Shown piece after piece: positions 1 through 8,733 of a stretch of DNA of 10,971 nucleotides. The notes below the pieces were generated by a model, which was given only the letters and a program-made list of their open reading frames with translations, had not been told where the DNA came from and searched no databases. This DNA comes from Enteractinococcus sp. (GTDB lineage: Bacteria; Actinomycetota; Actinomycetes; Actinomycetales; Micrococcaceae), in assembly GCA_029267455.1 (NCBI GenBank), contig JAJUIX010000018.1:1-10971 (forward strand), in the 5' to 3' direction. How positions within the stretch are numbered: position 1 is the first letter of the stretch; each line of letters opens with the position of its first letter. A program made the position numbers and the translations under genes.

Positions 1-99
1 CAGGCCTCTCCGAGCATCGCTCGCAGAGATTATGAAAAAGCCAAAAGAGACATCGATGAAGGCCGTAGCCAATACCGGGTTGATAAGGAGGCCGCATGA
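1..99 (+). CDS. C-terminal end of an unidentified gene
   Basis: Reading frame 1 is open from the window edge to a TGA at 97-99 and encodes 32 residues, rich in charged residues (ARRDYEKAKRDIDEG and on to VDKEAA), probably helical. The stop overlaps the start of the next gene as ATGA, and the next gene's ribosome binding site lies inside these last codons, which is how a real upstream operon member would be arranged. The product is not recognisable from so short a tail. Position suggests hsdS, another restriction-modification accessory, or a partner of the downstream nucleotidyltransferase such as a SLATT-type membrane effector, but that is inference from gene order only. Confidence 0.6.
   Translation, partial: QASPSIARRDYEKAKRDIDEGRSQYRVDKEAA
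85..91 (+). promoter_or_regulatory. Shine-Dalgarno site for the nucleotidyltransferase
   Basis: AAGGAGG is a near-perfect Shine-Dalgarno sequence four bases before the ATG at 96. It sits within the last codons of the upstream gene, so translation of the two is probably coupled. It settles the start of the nucleotidyltransferase; no other start in that frame has a comparable site. Confidence 0.75.
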
Positions 100-908
100 C
101 CGTAAACAGTTATCTGACCAACCTGGCCAATGGGGCCATCATCCGGGACCAGGAACAAGAGAGTATCCGGCGCTCGGTCGCAACCTTACAAAGTCGGCTA
201 AATCTGTTTTTTGGAGCTGACATTACACAACAGTTTATCTTCGGATCATATAGCCGGGGAACCATTCTTCCCCGCAGCATGGATGCCAACTCCGACGTCG
301 ACTATATGATTGTATTCGCAGACGGCTCCAGCCGCCCACAGACCTACCTGAATCGGCTACGTCGCTTTGTTGAGCAATACTACGCACGCTCGGAAATATC
401 GCAGTCGAATCCCACTATCGTGTTATCCCTGAACCACATTCGCTTTGAGTTGGTGCCTGCCACCAATAACTGGTTCAGTGGATTACAGATCCCCGCCAAG
501 GCCAGTGATTACGAGGATTGGCTAAGCACTGATCCAACCGGCTTTAACCAGGAACTGATCGGTGCCAATCAATCACATAGCAGCCTGATCAAGCCGCTCG
601 TCAGGGTCGTTAAATACTGGAATGCCAAAAATCGTTATCCGTTCGAGTCTTACTCCCTGGAGCAGGACATCGTTAAGCACGGCTTCGGGTTCTTTGGTCT
701 CCTGGGTGGTCGTCAGCTCAAGGACTATTTCTACGACTACATCGAGGGAATGGACGCTGGCTGGTTCGCCCCAAAGTGGAAGCAGGAGGCCGTGTCACGG
801 GCGAAACAACTGGCTGCGGAGGCCAAGTCCCAGGAATGGCAGGGGTATACCGCCTCGGCTGAGGCCACCATCAAGCGGTTACTGCCCCCGCTGGGCCTGC
901 TGATGTAG
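96..908 (+). CDS. SMODS/CD-NTase-like nucleotidyltransferase
   Basis: This 270-residue protein belongs to the polymerase-beta-like nucleotidyltransferases of the SMODS/OAS type. The signature G50-S51 followed by YSRGT, then the metal-binding pair D67-V-D69 in SDVDYMIVF, is clear. The third acidic position is probably E118 in RFELVPA. The part after about residue 150 should be the helical OAS-like domain. SMODS enzymes of CBASS systems make cyclic nucleotides that switch on an effector; others in this fold modify RNA or protein, so the product here is unknown. It is shorter than many CBASS enzymes (commonly 300 or more residues). It sits between an overlapping upstream gene (ATGA) and hsdR (5-base gap), so it is a member of a type I restriction operon rather than a free-standing CBASS locus. 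No effector with a recognisable domain lies in the window. Family call is firm; biochemical role is not. Confidence 0.85.
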   Translation: MTVNSYLTNLANGAIIRDQEQESIRRSVATLQSRLNLFFGADITQQFIFGSYSRGTILPRSMDANSDVDYMIVFADGSSRPQTYLNRLRRFVEQYYARSEISQSNPTIVLSLNHIRFELVPATNNWFSGLQIPAKASDYEDWLSTDPTGFNQELIGANQSHSSLIKPLVRVVKYWNAKNRYPFESYSLEQDIVKHGFGFFGLLGGRQLKDYFYDYIEGMDAGWFAPKWKQEAVSRAKQLAAEAKSQEWQGYTASAEATIKRLLPPLGLLM

Positions 909-913
909 AGGTA

Positions 914-3900
914 ATGACGATGACGATTTCCGGCTTTAGATTCAATGAAAAGTACCTATCCCAGATTCCAGCCCTGCAGCAGCTGATCAATCTGGGCTTC
1001 AAGTACCTCTCTCCAGCACAAGCCCTGACAGAGCGTGGTGGAAGATCCAGCAACGTATTGCTGGAAGGCATCTTGCGCAACCAGCTCAAGGCGATCAATC
1101 GTATCCGGTACAAGGGCGGCGAATACCTCTTCAGTGAAGAAAATATTCAATCCGCCATTCAGAAACTGAAAAACGTCAAGTTTGATGGCCTGCAAAAAAC
1201 CAACGAAACCATCTACGACCTGATCACGCTTGGCACGGCGATGGAGCAGACCATTGAGGGAGACTCCAAAAGCTTTAACTTGAATTACATCGACTGGCGC
1301 AATTGGGACAAGAACGAATTCCATGTTACGGCCGAGTTCAACGTCGAACGATCCCGCAGCACCGAAACAGCACGACCCGATATCGTTTTATTTGTGAATG
1401 GAATTCCGTTCGCAGTGATTGAATGCAAATCACCCAAGGTCGAAGTGGAACAAGCCGTATCCCAGTCCATTCGCAACCAAGGTGATGACTATATACCCAG
1501 GCTGTTTACCTACGTGCAGTTGGTGATGGGCATCAACAAAAACAAGGCACTTTACGCCACCACCGGCACACCAGCCCGGTTCTGGGGCTTATGGAAAGAG
1601 CATCGGGACCACGAAGCTCAAATTGCAGCGTGTATCAACACCCCACTCGCTGTCGAAAAGAAAGATCATTTGTTCTCCGGTGAGTTTGCAGTAGCTCGCA
1701 AATACTTTGATGCCCTTGAATCGGAAGGGGACCGCCTGGTCACCGAGCAGGATAAGACCATCTACAGCCTGTGCCGTCCCGAGCGCCTGGTGGAGCTGGC
1801 CTATAAGTTCACCGTGTTCGACGGTGGCCTGAAGAAGATTGCTCGTTACCAGCAGTATTTCGTCATCAAGTCCACACTCGAACGGGTCAAACAGCTAAAT
1901 GGTGAAGGCCGGCGCAAGGGCGGTGTCATCTGGCATACCCAGGGCTCCGGTAAGTCGCTCACCATGGTTATGCTCGCCCGCAACCTGGCGTTGGATCCTG
2001 ACATTGATAATCCTCGGATCGTCCTGGTTACGGATCGGGATGATCTGGACAAACAGTTGAGCAACACCTTCGCAGCTTGCGGACTGGACCCGAACCGAGC
2101 CACCTCTGGCCGCCATCTGCTGGAGCTGGTCAGCGAACATAAGGCCGGGATCGTGACCACCTTGATTCACAAGTTTGACAAGGCGCTCAATATCAAGAAG
2201 CACCAGGAAACGTCCGCCAATATTTTCATGCTGGTCGACGAGAGCCACCGAACCAACTTCGGTTCCTTCTCCGCTCGCATGCGGCAGATGTTTCCCAATG
2301 CCTGTTACCTGGGCTTTACCGGAACGCCGCTCCTCAAGAAGGAGAAGAACAATTTCGCCAAGTTTGGTGGGCTGATCGAACCCCACTACTCCATCAACCA
2401 GGCCGTAGAAGACAATGCGGTGGTTCCACTTCTGTATGAAGGCCGCCATGTGGAAATGGAGCAAAACAAGGCCGCAATCGATCTCTGGTTTGAGCGTCAT
2501 ACCAACGGGCTCACCAAAGAACAGCAGGCTGACCTGAAGAAGAAGTACGCGCGGGCCGAGATGCTGAACAAGGCTGACCAGGTGATCTATATGCGCGCCT
2601 TCGATATCAGTGAGCATTACCGAGCTAACTGGCAGGGTACGGGGTTCAAGGCTCAGCTCGTTGCCCCCAATAAGGCCTCTGCCCTGAAGTACCATGAATT
2701 TCTCAATGATATCGGCTTTGTTTCCAGCGACGTCATCATCTCCCCCCCGGACACCCGTGAAGGGTACGAGGAAGTGGATGATGAACCGACCGACGAAGTC
2801 GTCAAGTTCTGGCAGAAAATGATGAACCGCTACGGCTCGGAGGAGGAGTACACCAAACAGATCATCAATCAGTTCAAACACGGCGATGAGCCGGAGATCC
2901 TCATTGTGGTGGATAAATTGCTCACCGGCTTCGATGCACCGCGCAATACCGTGCTTTACCTGTGTCGGATCCTGCGTGAGCACACTTTGCTACAAGCTAT
3001 CGCCAGGGTGAACCGATTGTTCGAAGGCAAGGACTTCGGTTATATCGTCGATTACGCCAGCGTGCTCGGCGAACTCGACAAGGCTCTGACGATGTACAGC
3101 GCTTTCGAGGGGTATGATGAGGATGACCTCAAAGGGACCTTGACCTCAATCCAAGGCGAAGTCTCTAAACTGCCGCAACGCTATTCCGATCTCTGGGACT
3201 TATTCAAGGAAGTAAAGAACCAGCATGACGAGGAGGCCTATGAGGTCCTGCTCGCCGATGATGCTTTGCGGGAAGAATTTTATCAGCGCTTGGCTGATTA
3301 TACAAAGACATTGGGGATTGCCCTCTCAACCGAGCAATTCGTCATGAAAACCAGTGACGAGAAGCTCAAGCAATACAAAGACGATCTCAAGCGATTCCAG
3401 AACCTCAAATCGGCAGTCAAGTTGCGCTACGCCGAAGCCATCGACTACCGGGACTATGAACCAAAAATCAAAAAGCTATTGGACACCCACATCCAGGCCA
3501 ACGAGGTCATTCAGCTCAATGAGCCGGTTAATATCTTCGACGAGAAGATGTTCAATCAGGTAAAGGAAGAGCAAGGGGTTTATAGCACCAAAACAACCGC
3601 CGCAAAAGCGGATGCCATCGCCCATGCGACCAAAAAGGCCATCACGGAAAAGATGGACGAAGACCCGGCCTTTTACGAGAAATTTTCAAAACTTATCCAA
3701 CAAGCCATTGATGATTTCAAGGCAAAGCGTATCTCAGACCTGGAATACCTGAACAGGGTCACAGACATCCGCAACAAGGTTTCCACCCGACAGCATGACG
3801 ATATTCCGGAAAAACTCGATGGCAACGAGGATGCCATGGCTTTCTACGGCATTCTAAAGCCATTCTTTGGCGAGCATCAGCTGGACGAGTCGTTCTGCGA

Positions 3901-4126
3901 AGAAGTATCCGCGGACACAGCCCTTGCTATTCAGTCCATCCTGCAGCGTCATTGGAAGGTACATTTTTGGGACGATGACGATGCCCAGAAACGCGCCGTG
4001 AACGACATCGACGATTATCTATACGACCAGGTTAAGGACGTGCGTGGGGTGGATCTTAGTCTTGATCAGATGGATGAAATCATCGAGCGCTCAATGCAGG
4101 TTGCAAGGCATAGGATGCATGAATGA
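914..4126 (+). CDS. hsdR: Type I restriction enzyme, R subunit (HsdR)
   Basis: HsdR is the ATP-driven translocase and nuclease of type I restriction complexes; with HsdM and HsdS it cuts unmethylated DNA far from the recognition site. At 1070 residues it has the normal length. The N-terminal nuclease shows D156 (ARPDIVLF), E170-C-K172 (AVIECKSP) and the RecB-like Q189-xxx-Y193. The SF2 motor follows: Walker A HTQGSGKS at 341-348, DESH at 442-445, motif III GFTGTPL at 467-473, motif V LLTGFDAP at 669-676 and motif VI QAIARVNRLF at 694-703. The remaining 350 residues are the helical C-terminal domain that docks on the methylase. All key residues are present, so it should be active. The AGAGG at 907-911 is only two bases from the ATG at 914 but eight from the in-frame ATG at 920, so the true start may be 920. 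Its stop overlaps the metallopeptidase start. hsdM and hsdS are expected upstream, outside the window. Confidence 0.96.
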   Translation: MTMTISGFRFNEKYLSQIPALQQLINLGFKYLSPAQALTERGGRSSNVLLEGILRNQLKAINRIRYKGGEYLFSEENIQSAIQKLKNVKFDGLQKTNETIYDLITLGTAMEQTIEGDSKSFNLNYIDWRNWDKNEFHVTAEFNVERSRSTETARPDIVLFVNGIPFAVIECKSPKVEVEQAVSQSIRNQGDDYIPRLFTYVQLVMGINKNKALYATTGTPARFWGLWKEHRDHEAQIAACINTPLAVEKKDHLFSGEFAVARKYFDALESEGDRLVTEQDKTIYSLCRPERLVELAYKFTVFDGGLKKIARYQQYFVIKSTLERVKQLNGEGRRKGGVIWHTQGSGKSLTMVMLARNLALDPDIDNPRIVLVTDRDDLDKQLSNTFAACGLDPNRATSGRHLLELVSEHKAGIVTTLIHKFDKALNIKKHQETSANIFMLVDESHRTNFGSFSARMRQMFPNACYLGFTGTPLLKKEKNNFAKFGGLIEPHYSINQAVEDNAVVPLLYEGRHVEMEQNKAAIDLWFERHTNGLTKEQQADLKKKYARAEMLNKADQVIYMRAFDISEHYRANWQGTGFKAQLVAPNKASALKYHEFLNDIGFVSSDVIISPPDTREGYEEVDDEPTDEVVKFWQKMMNRYGSEEEYTKQIINQFKHGDEPEILIVVDKLLTGFDAPRNTVLYLCRILREHTLLQAIARVNRLFEGKDFGYIVDYASVLGELDKALTMYSAFEGYDEDDLKGTLTSIQGEVSKLPQRYSDLWDLFKEVKNQHDEEAYEVLLADDALREEFYQRLADYTKTLGIALSTEQFVMKTSDEKLKQYKDDLKRFQNLKSAVKLRYAEAIDYRDYEPKIKKLLDTHIQANEVIQLNEPVNIFDEKMFNQVKEEQGVYSTKTTAAKADAIAHATKKAITEKMDEDPAFYEKFSKLIQQAIDDFKAKRISDLEYLNRVTDIRNKVSTRQHDDIPEKLDGNEDAMAFYGILKPFFGEHQLDESFCEEVSADTALAIQSILQRHWKVHFWDDDDAQKRAVNDIDDYLYDQVKDVRGVDLSLDQMDEIIERSMQVARHRMHE

Positions 4127-4836
4127 ACGGCTACACCGGATCAATCACATATGGCAGACAGGATATAGTATTCGATGTCCTGTTTGTCGATCGAAAGACA
4201 ATGGAATTGGCGGTTCACCCCGATTCAACTGTGATTATCAAAGCCCCTATAGGTACGACCGAAGATGAAATTGAGAGACGCATAAGAAAACGAGCCCGGT
4301 GGCTCAAAAAACAACTCGACTACTTTCGTCAATTTGACCCACGCACACCACCACGCCGATATGTTGGAGGGGAGTCACATTTATACCTGGGCCGTCAATA
4401 TCGACTTAAGCTGATTGAGGGTAATGCCAATCAGGTGAAACTCGCAAAAGGATATTTTTGGATCAGTTGCAAGGACAGGAACGACCCAAACAAGGTGAAA
4501 GACTTGCTCGAGTCCTGGTACCTCGAAAAAGCCCAGTGCAAATTCATGGAAAGTTTTGAACGCTGCTGGCCAGATTTCGAGCGACTCGACCTTGGTCGAC
4601 CACGATTACAAATACGGCGCATGAAAACTCGATGGGGAAGCTTGTCACACAGTGGCACCTTGACCCTGAATCTCAGCTTAATCCGTGCGCCTCGAGAATG
4701 TATCGACTATGTCATCACGCATGAGCTGTGCCACCTTAAGCACCATGACCATGGCCCGGATTTTTATAGACTGCTGGAAAAAGTCATGCCTGATTGGGAA
4801 AGGCGGAAATACAAGCTTGAGCTAGCATTGATCTGA
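4123..4836 (+). CDS. YgjP-type zinc metallopeptidase
   Basis: A 237-residue protein of the YgjP/DUF45 group (often annotated M48 or WLM-like). The zinc site is H200-E201-L-C-H204 with a third ligand, probably H210, in HHDHGPDFY; E201 would be the catalytic base. The preceding conserved block MKTRWGS at 167-173 is also typical, although the next residue is Leu where the family usually has Cys. No signal peptide or membrane segment is seen, so it is cytoplasmic. Its ATG overlaps the hsdR stop (ATGA), and a weak AGGA at 4112-4115 lies seven bases upstream, so it is likely translated by coupling to hsdR. Genes of this family are often found directly after hsdR, and a role in controlling or turning over the restriction complex is plausible but unproven. 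The substrate is unknown. It ends the operon. Confidence 0.88.
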   Translation: MNGYTGSITYGRQDIVFDVLFVDRKTMELAVHPDSTVIIKAPIGTTEDEIERRIRKRARWLKKQLDYFRQFDPRTPPRRYVGGESHLYLGRQYRLKLIEGNANQVKLAKGYFWISCKDRNDPNKVKDLLESWYLEKAQCKFMESFERCWPDFERLDLGRPRLQIRRMKTRWGSLSHSGTLTLNLSLIRAPRECIDYVITHELCHLKHHDHGPDFYRLLEKVMPDWERRKYKLELALI

Positions 4837-4844
4837 GCTGAGCA

Positions 4845-4875
4845 CAGCTACTTTGTAGCTGAAACCAAGGGTTTC
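4845..4875 (+). other. Two back-to-back hairpins after the operon
   Basis: Two perfect inverted repeats share one base: CAGCTAC-TTT-GTAGCTG (4845-4861) and GAAACC-AAG-GGTTTC (4861-4875). They lie just after the metallopeptidase stop, where a transcript end is expected. No T-run follows, so this is not a classical intrinsic terminator; it may slow polymerase, protect the mRNA 3' end, or act in the leader of the STAND gene 64 bases further on. No convincing promoter was found in the rest of the 102-base gap. Confidence 0.45.
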
Positions 4876-4938
4876 ATTCAACATCGGATTTAGCAGACAA
4901 AGGGTGCGCTTTCCGGACAGAGATTGGGGATTGTTTGA

Positions 4939-7900
4939 GTGTTTGATGTTACCAGTGAAGACATCGCCGAACTGAATGACGAGGACCTGCGAGCACTCGT
5001 CGCACGCCTTTGTGAAGCCGAACTGTCAATGCTTGGTCATTCACCATCAGCAGTTACCTGGGGCGGGAATCAAACGGCTCCGGATGGTGGTGTGGATGTG
5101 CGCGTCTCGTTACCGTCAGGTACCGCTATCGATGGTTTCATTCCAACTGCCGAAACCGGCTTTCAGGTGAAAAAGCCCGACATGCCCAGGCGCGAGATCA
5201 TCCGCGAAATGAGACCTGCAGACTCCATCCGTCCAGTTATCCAAGAACTCTCGAACAAGGGCGGAGCATACATCATAGTCAGCTCCACTGGTTCAACCTC
5301 CGACAGCGCGCTACAAAGACGCAGGAATGCCTTACGGGAAGCACTGGCGGGCGTTGTCAACGCAGATCAGCTCCATACCGATTTCTATGATCGCGCCCGC
5401 TTAGCCACATGGGTTCGGCGCCACCCCGGCCTAAGCACTTGGGTCAAAGAGAAGATCGGGAGGTCCATGATCGGTTGGCGTGCATATGGAGCATGGTGCG
5501 GCGGCGCGGAAGATGAAAACGCTGAATACCTGCTCGACGACAAACTGCGCCTGCACCTTGGGAAGCACCGCGACACTCCAGCCCAGTCGGTGGCCCAGGC
5601 CATCGATGAGATCCGTGATAATCTCGCTCAACCAAGGAAGATGGTGCGACTGGTCGGTCTTTCTGGCGTTGGAAAAACACGCCTCGTGCAGGCGCTGTTC
5701 GATGCCCGAATCGGAAATCGTCCTCTGCCAAAATCCCTAGCTGTTTATACAAATCTCTCGGACAATCCCAACCCTCAACCCCTTGGCCTGGCCACGGACC
5801 TTATTGAGAGTCGAACTCGGGCCATTCTAATCGTCGACAACTGCCCTCCTGACCTTCACCGTAGATTGTCTGAAATTTGCACAGCAGAAAACAGCACGTT
5901 GAGCGTCATCACGGTCGAATATGACATTCGCGAGGACCAGCCCGAGGGAACACAGGTCGTTACCCTGGAGACGTCCTCGCCAGAGCTCATTGAAAAGCTG
6001 GTTCAGAGAAGATTTCCCCATATTTCTCAAATAGATGCAAGAACCATAGCTGAAGCCTCGGGCGGCAACGCGCGCATTGCGATGGCACTTGCTGAAACAG
6101 TAGAGCGGTCGGAGAGCATCGGCGGCCTTTCGAACGAGGAACTCTTCCAGAGACTTTTTCGACAACGGCACGAGCCGGACAACGCACTCCTCCTTGCGGC
6201 TCAAGCGTGCTCTCTCGTTTACTCCTTCCAAGGAGAATCACTCGAAGGTGACGACGCGGAGCTCCCCCGATTGGCATCGCTAGCCGGGCAGGATCCCGTA
6301 GAGATCTATCGACACGTGGGGGAACTGCTTCGACGTGATCTTGTCCAGCACCGCGGGGTTTGGCGAGCGGTATTGCCACACGCTATTGCGAATCGACTCG
6401 CAGCACGTGCATTAGAAGACATTCCGTACAACCTCATAAACCAGCAGCTCGTCGAAGGCGGTACTGATAGGCTGGCTCACTCGTTCTCGCGGCGACTGTC
6501 CTTTCTACACGACCACCCTCGATCGGTCGATATCGTCAACGGATGGCTTTCGGTCGGCGGTCTGCTGGGGGATGTGGCTACACTCAATGACCTTGGGAGA
6601 GCGATGTTTGAGAACGTCGCGCCCGTGACACCGGAAGCGGCGTTGTCAGCCCTTGAGCGTGTTGGCAATGGCAACTCTGAATTGGCGGTCACTGTGTGGT
6701 ATCGCCACCGAAATTTACTTCGATCCCTTGCATACGATCCGGCCTTGTTCGATCGCAGCATCGAGCTGTTGGCAAGGACTGCGGTTAATAGCCCCAACGA
6801 GCGGGAAGCCAAGGACACGTCAGACACTTTCGTTTCTCTGTTTACTCTCTATCTCTCGGGAACACACGCCACCATCGAACAGCGCCTGTCTGCGATTGAG
6901 CGCCTGCTACGTTCGAACGATGCAAAATCCAACTCGCTCGGTCTCGCCGCCTTGGACGCGGTCTTGGAAGCGACTCATTTCAGTTCGAGCCATAGCTTTG
7001 AATTTGGTGCCAGGTCGCGGGATTTTGGCTACCGCCCTCTAACCATTGGTGACGTAAAGCGGTGGTATTGCTCTGCTCTTGAGCTGATTAACCGGTTGGC
7101 CATAACAGAGGAGCTACTTAAACCTCAACTTCGCACCTTGCTGGCAAAACATTTCCGAGGCCTCTCGTCATCCGCACATATGTTCGATGAAGTTGAACCC
7201 TTGCTTCGTAAGTTCGCTGCGGATGGGTTCTGGCGTGAAGGTTGGGCAGCCTGTCGGCAGACTATGCACTTCGACAAAGACCGGCTTGCACCGGAAGCCC
7301 TTGCAAGGTTGTCAGCGCTCGAGGCTGAACTCAGACCATCCAATCTTGAGGAGAGAGTACACGCGCTCGTTCTGGGCGACAGAACGGGCGGACTCGATCT
7401 AGAGGACATGGATATCGAAGAAGATGTAACGAGTGCGGTCGAGCGCTTGGACTCCCTGGCTCGTGATCTCGGCACGGCAGTTGCCTTCGACGATGCTGTT
7501 TTCGAGAAACTTCTTCCCGATCTGCTTCGCGGCGGAAACCGTGTCTGGATATTCGGCCGCGGGCTCGCTGCTGCATCGACCGATAGACATCGGACTTGGG
7601 AAAGACTGGTCCAGGGACTTGAGCAGATCCCCTTGGAGCAGCGAAATGTACAAACTTTGAGGGGCTTCCTGGCGGAAGTCTGGGAACAAGAAAAAGAGCT
7701 TGCGCAAAATCTCCTAGATCTTGCGCTCGGCAATCCCACATTGGCCTCATTCCTTCCAGTGCTTGAAACGTCTGTCGAAATCGACGAGCAAGGGGTTGAC
7801 CGGCTGAAACAAGCACTCACCTCAAACAAGGCGCCGATTTGGATGTATCGGAATCTGGCCTGTGGCCGAGCGACAGACACGCTACCAGGGCGCGTACTTA

Positions 7901-8733
7901 CAGACCTACTGCGCCTGATTACCGCTCAGCCAGACGGCTTTGATGTGGCGTTGGAAATTCTATTTATGCGGCTTCATTCCGATAACTCGGCCAAACGCGA
8001 GCACGATCCAGCGCTCCTGGAGGCCGGTCGTGAACTCCTTCAGCATATCCAATTCAGAAAGAATGGTCACCGTGACAACCATATGCTGGCAGGAGTAGCA
8101 AAAGCTTGCTTACCAAGGGCAGATGCCGGACACCTGGCGGCAAGTGTAGCGTCCAGGTTGAAGCAGGCCGTGGCTAACTTTGAAACCCATTCATTCGACA
8201 ACACCGAGCTATTGGAGGCTTTGCTAAAGACTCAGCCCAATGCTGTGTTGGACGCCTTGTTCAATGGAGATGAGGGGAGTCAGCGCGAAGGTTTCGCCGT
8301 ATTTGACCATATCGCCGAGCATCGCGCCAATCCAGCCGATGTGATCTCATGTGAAACTCTCGTATCCTGGTGTGATCAAGACTCCGAAAAACGCTACCCC
8401 GTTGCTGCTTCCATCGTCTCATTCGCCAAGCCATCGGAAGAAAACGGGCCCAAGGTCTGGTCTGAACAGGCGATAGCGCTGCTGAGCGCGGCACCAAACC
8501 CCAAAGATGTCTTGAAGGTATTTATCGAACGGTTTCGTCCCATGAGTTGGAGTGGCTCACGTGCGGCGATAATGGAAGCCAACGCCAAGTTGCTTGATGA
8601 TTTGGACACATATGTAAAGCCGGAACTCATGCATGGAGTACCCGAGGCGAAGACCCTGCTGTTCCAGGAAATCGATCGAGAAAGACGTTGGGAGACCGAA
8701 AGGGACCGCTCTCGTGATGAACGATTCGAATAA
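4939..8733 (+). CDS. Mrr-like nuclease / STAND NTPase, probable defence protein
   Basis: A 1264-residue multidomain protein. Residues 1 to about 170 look like a restriction-type nuclease: APDGGVDVRV with D53, then GFQVKK with Q76-V-K78, which fits the (D/E)-(Q/E)xK active site of Mrr-like enzymes. The centre carries a P-loop, GLSGVGKT at 240-247, and a Walker B strand AILIVDNC with D300; the second acidic residue common in STAND proteins is Asn here. SGGNARIA at 374-381 resembles the segment closing such ATPase modules. The remaining 800 or so residues are leucine-rich and look helical, without membrane segments, as expected of a sensor region. In Avs-type antiviral STAND proteins, binding of a phage protein to that region triggers oligomerisation and nuclease activity; the same is inferred here. 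The start is GTG, directly after an in-frame TGA (4936-4938), with GGGGA at 4926-4930 eight bases before. It follows a restriction operon, which supports defence. Exact family not assigned. Confidence 0.75.
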   Translation: MFDVTSEDIAELNDEDLRALVARLCEAELSMLGHSPSAVTWGGNQTAPDGGVDVRVSLPSGTAIDGFIPTAETGFQVKKPDMPRREIIREMRPADSIRPVIQELSNKGGAYIIVSSTGSTSDSALQRRRNALREALAGVVNADQLHTDFYDRARLATWVRRHPGLSTWVKEKIGRSMIGWRAYGAWCGGAEDENAEYLLDDKLRLHLGKHRDTPAQSVAQAIDEIRDNLAQPRKMVRLVGLSGVGKTRLVQALFDARIGNRPLPKSLAVYTNLSDNPNPQPLGLATDLIESRTRAILIVDNCPPDLHRRLSEICTAENSTLSVITVEYDIREDQPEGTQVVTLETSSPELIEKLVQRRFPHISQIDARTIAEASGGNARIAMALAETVERSESIGGLSNEELFQRLFRQRHEPDNALLLAAQACSLVYSFQGESLEGDDAELPRLASLAGQDPVEIYRHVGELLRRDLVQHRGVWRAVLPHAIANRLAARALEDIPYNLINQQLVEGGTDRLAHSFSRRLSFLHDHPRSVDIVNGWLSVGGLLGDVATLNDLGRAMFENVAPVTPEAALSALERVGNGNSELAVTVWYRHRNLLRSLAYDPALFDRSIELLARTAVNSPNEREAKDTSDTFVSLFTLYLSGTHATIEQRLSAIERLLRSNDAKSNSLGLAALDAVLEATHFSSSHSFEFGARSRDFGYRPLTIGDVKRWYCSALELINRLAITEELLKPQLRTLLAKHFRGLSSSAHMFDEVEPLLRKFAADGFWREGWAACRQTMHFDKDRLAPEALARLSALEAELRPSNLEERVHALVLGDRTGGLDLEDMDIEEDVTSAVERLDSLARDLGTAVAFDDAVFEKLLPDLLRGGNRVWIFGRGLAAASTDRHRTWERLVQGLEQIPLEQRNVQTLRGFLAEVWEQEKELAQNLLDLALGNPTLASFLPVLETSVEIDEQGVDRLKQALTSNKAPIWMYRNLACGRATDTLPGRVLTDLLRLITAQPDGFDVALEILFMRLHSDNSAKREHDPALLEAGRELLQHIQFRKNGHRDNHMLAGVAKACLPRADAGHLAASVASRLKQAVANFETHSFDNTELLEALLKTQPNAVLDALFNGDEGSQREGFAVFDHIAEHRANPADVISCETLVSWCDQDSEKRYPVAASIVSFAKPSEENGPKVWSEQAIALLSAAPNPKDVLKVFIERFRPMSWSGSRAAIMEANAKLLDDLDTYVKPELMHGVPEAKTLLFQEIDRERRWETERDRSRDERFE

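Noticed and set aside
32..220. 62-codon plus-strand frame at the left end
   Set aside because: It overlaps the nucleotidyltransferase in another frame and has no ribosome binding site; frame 1 with its ATGA overlap is the better reading.
1895..2983. 362-codon open frame on the minus strand within hsdR
   Set aside because: It runs opposite a gene with complete helicase motifs, has no recognisable domain and no good ribosome binding site; it is a by-product of hsdR codon use.
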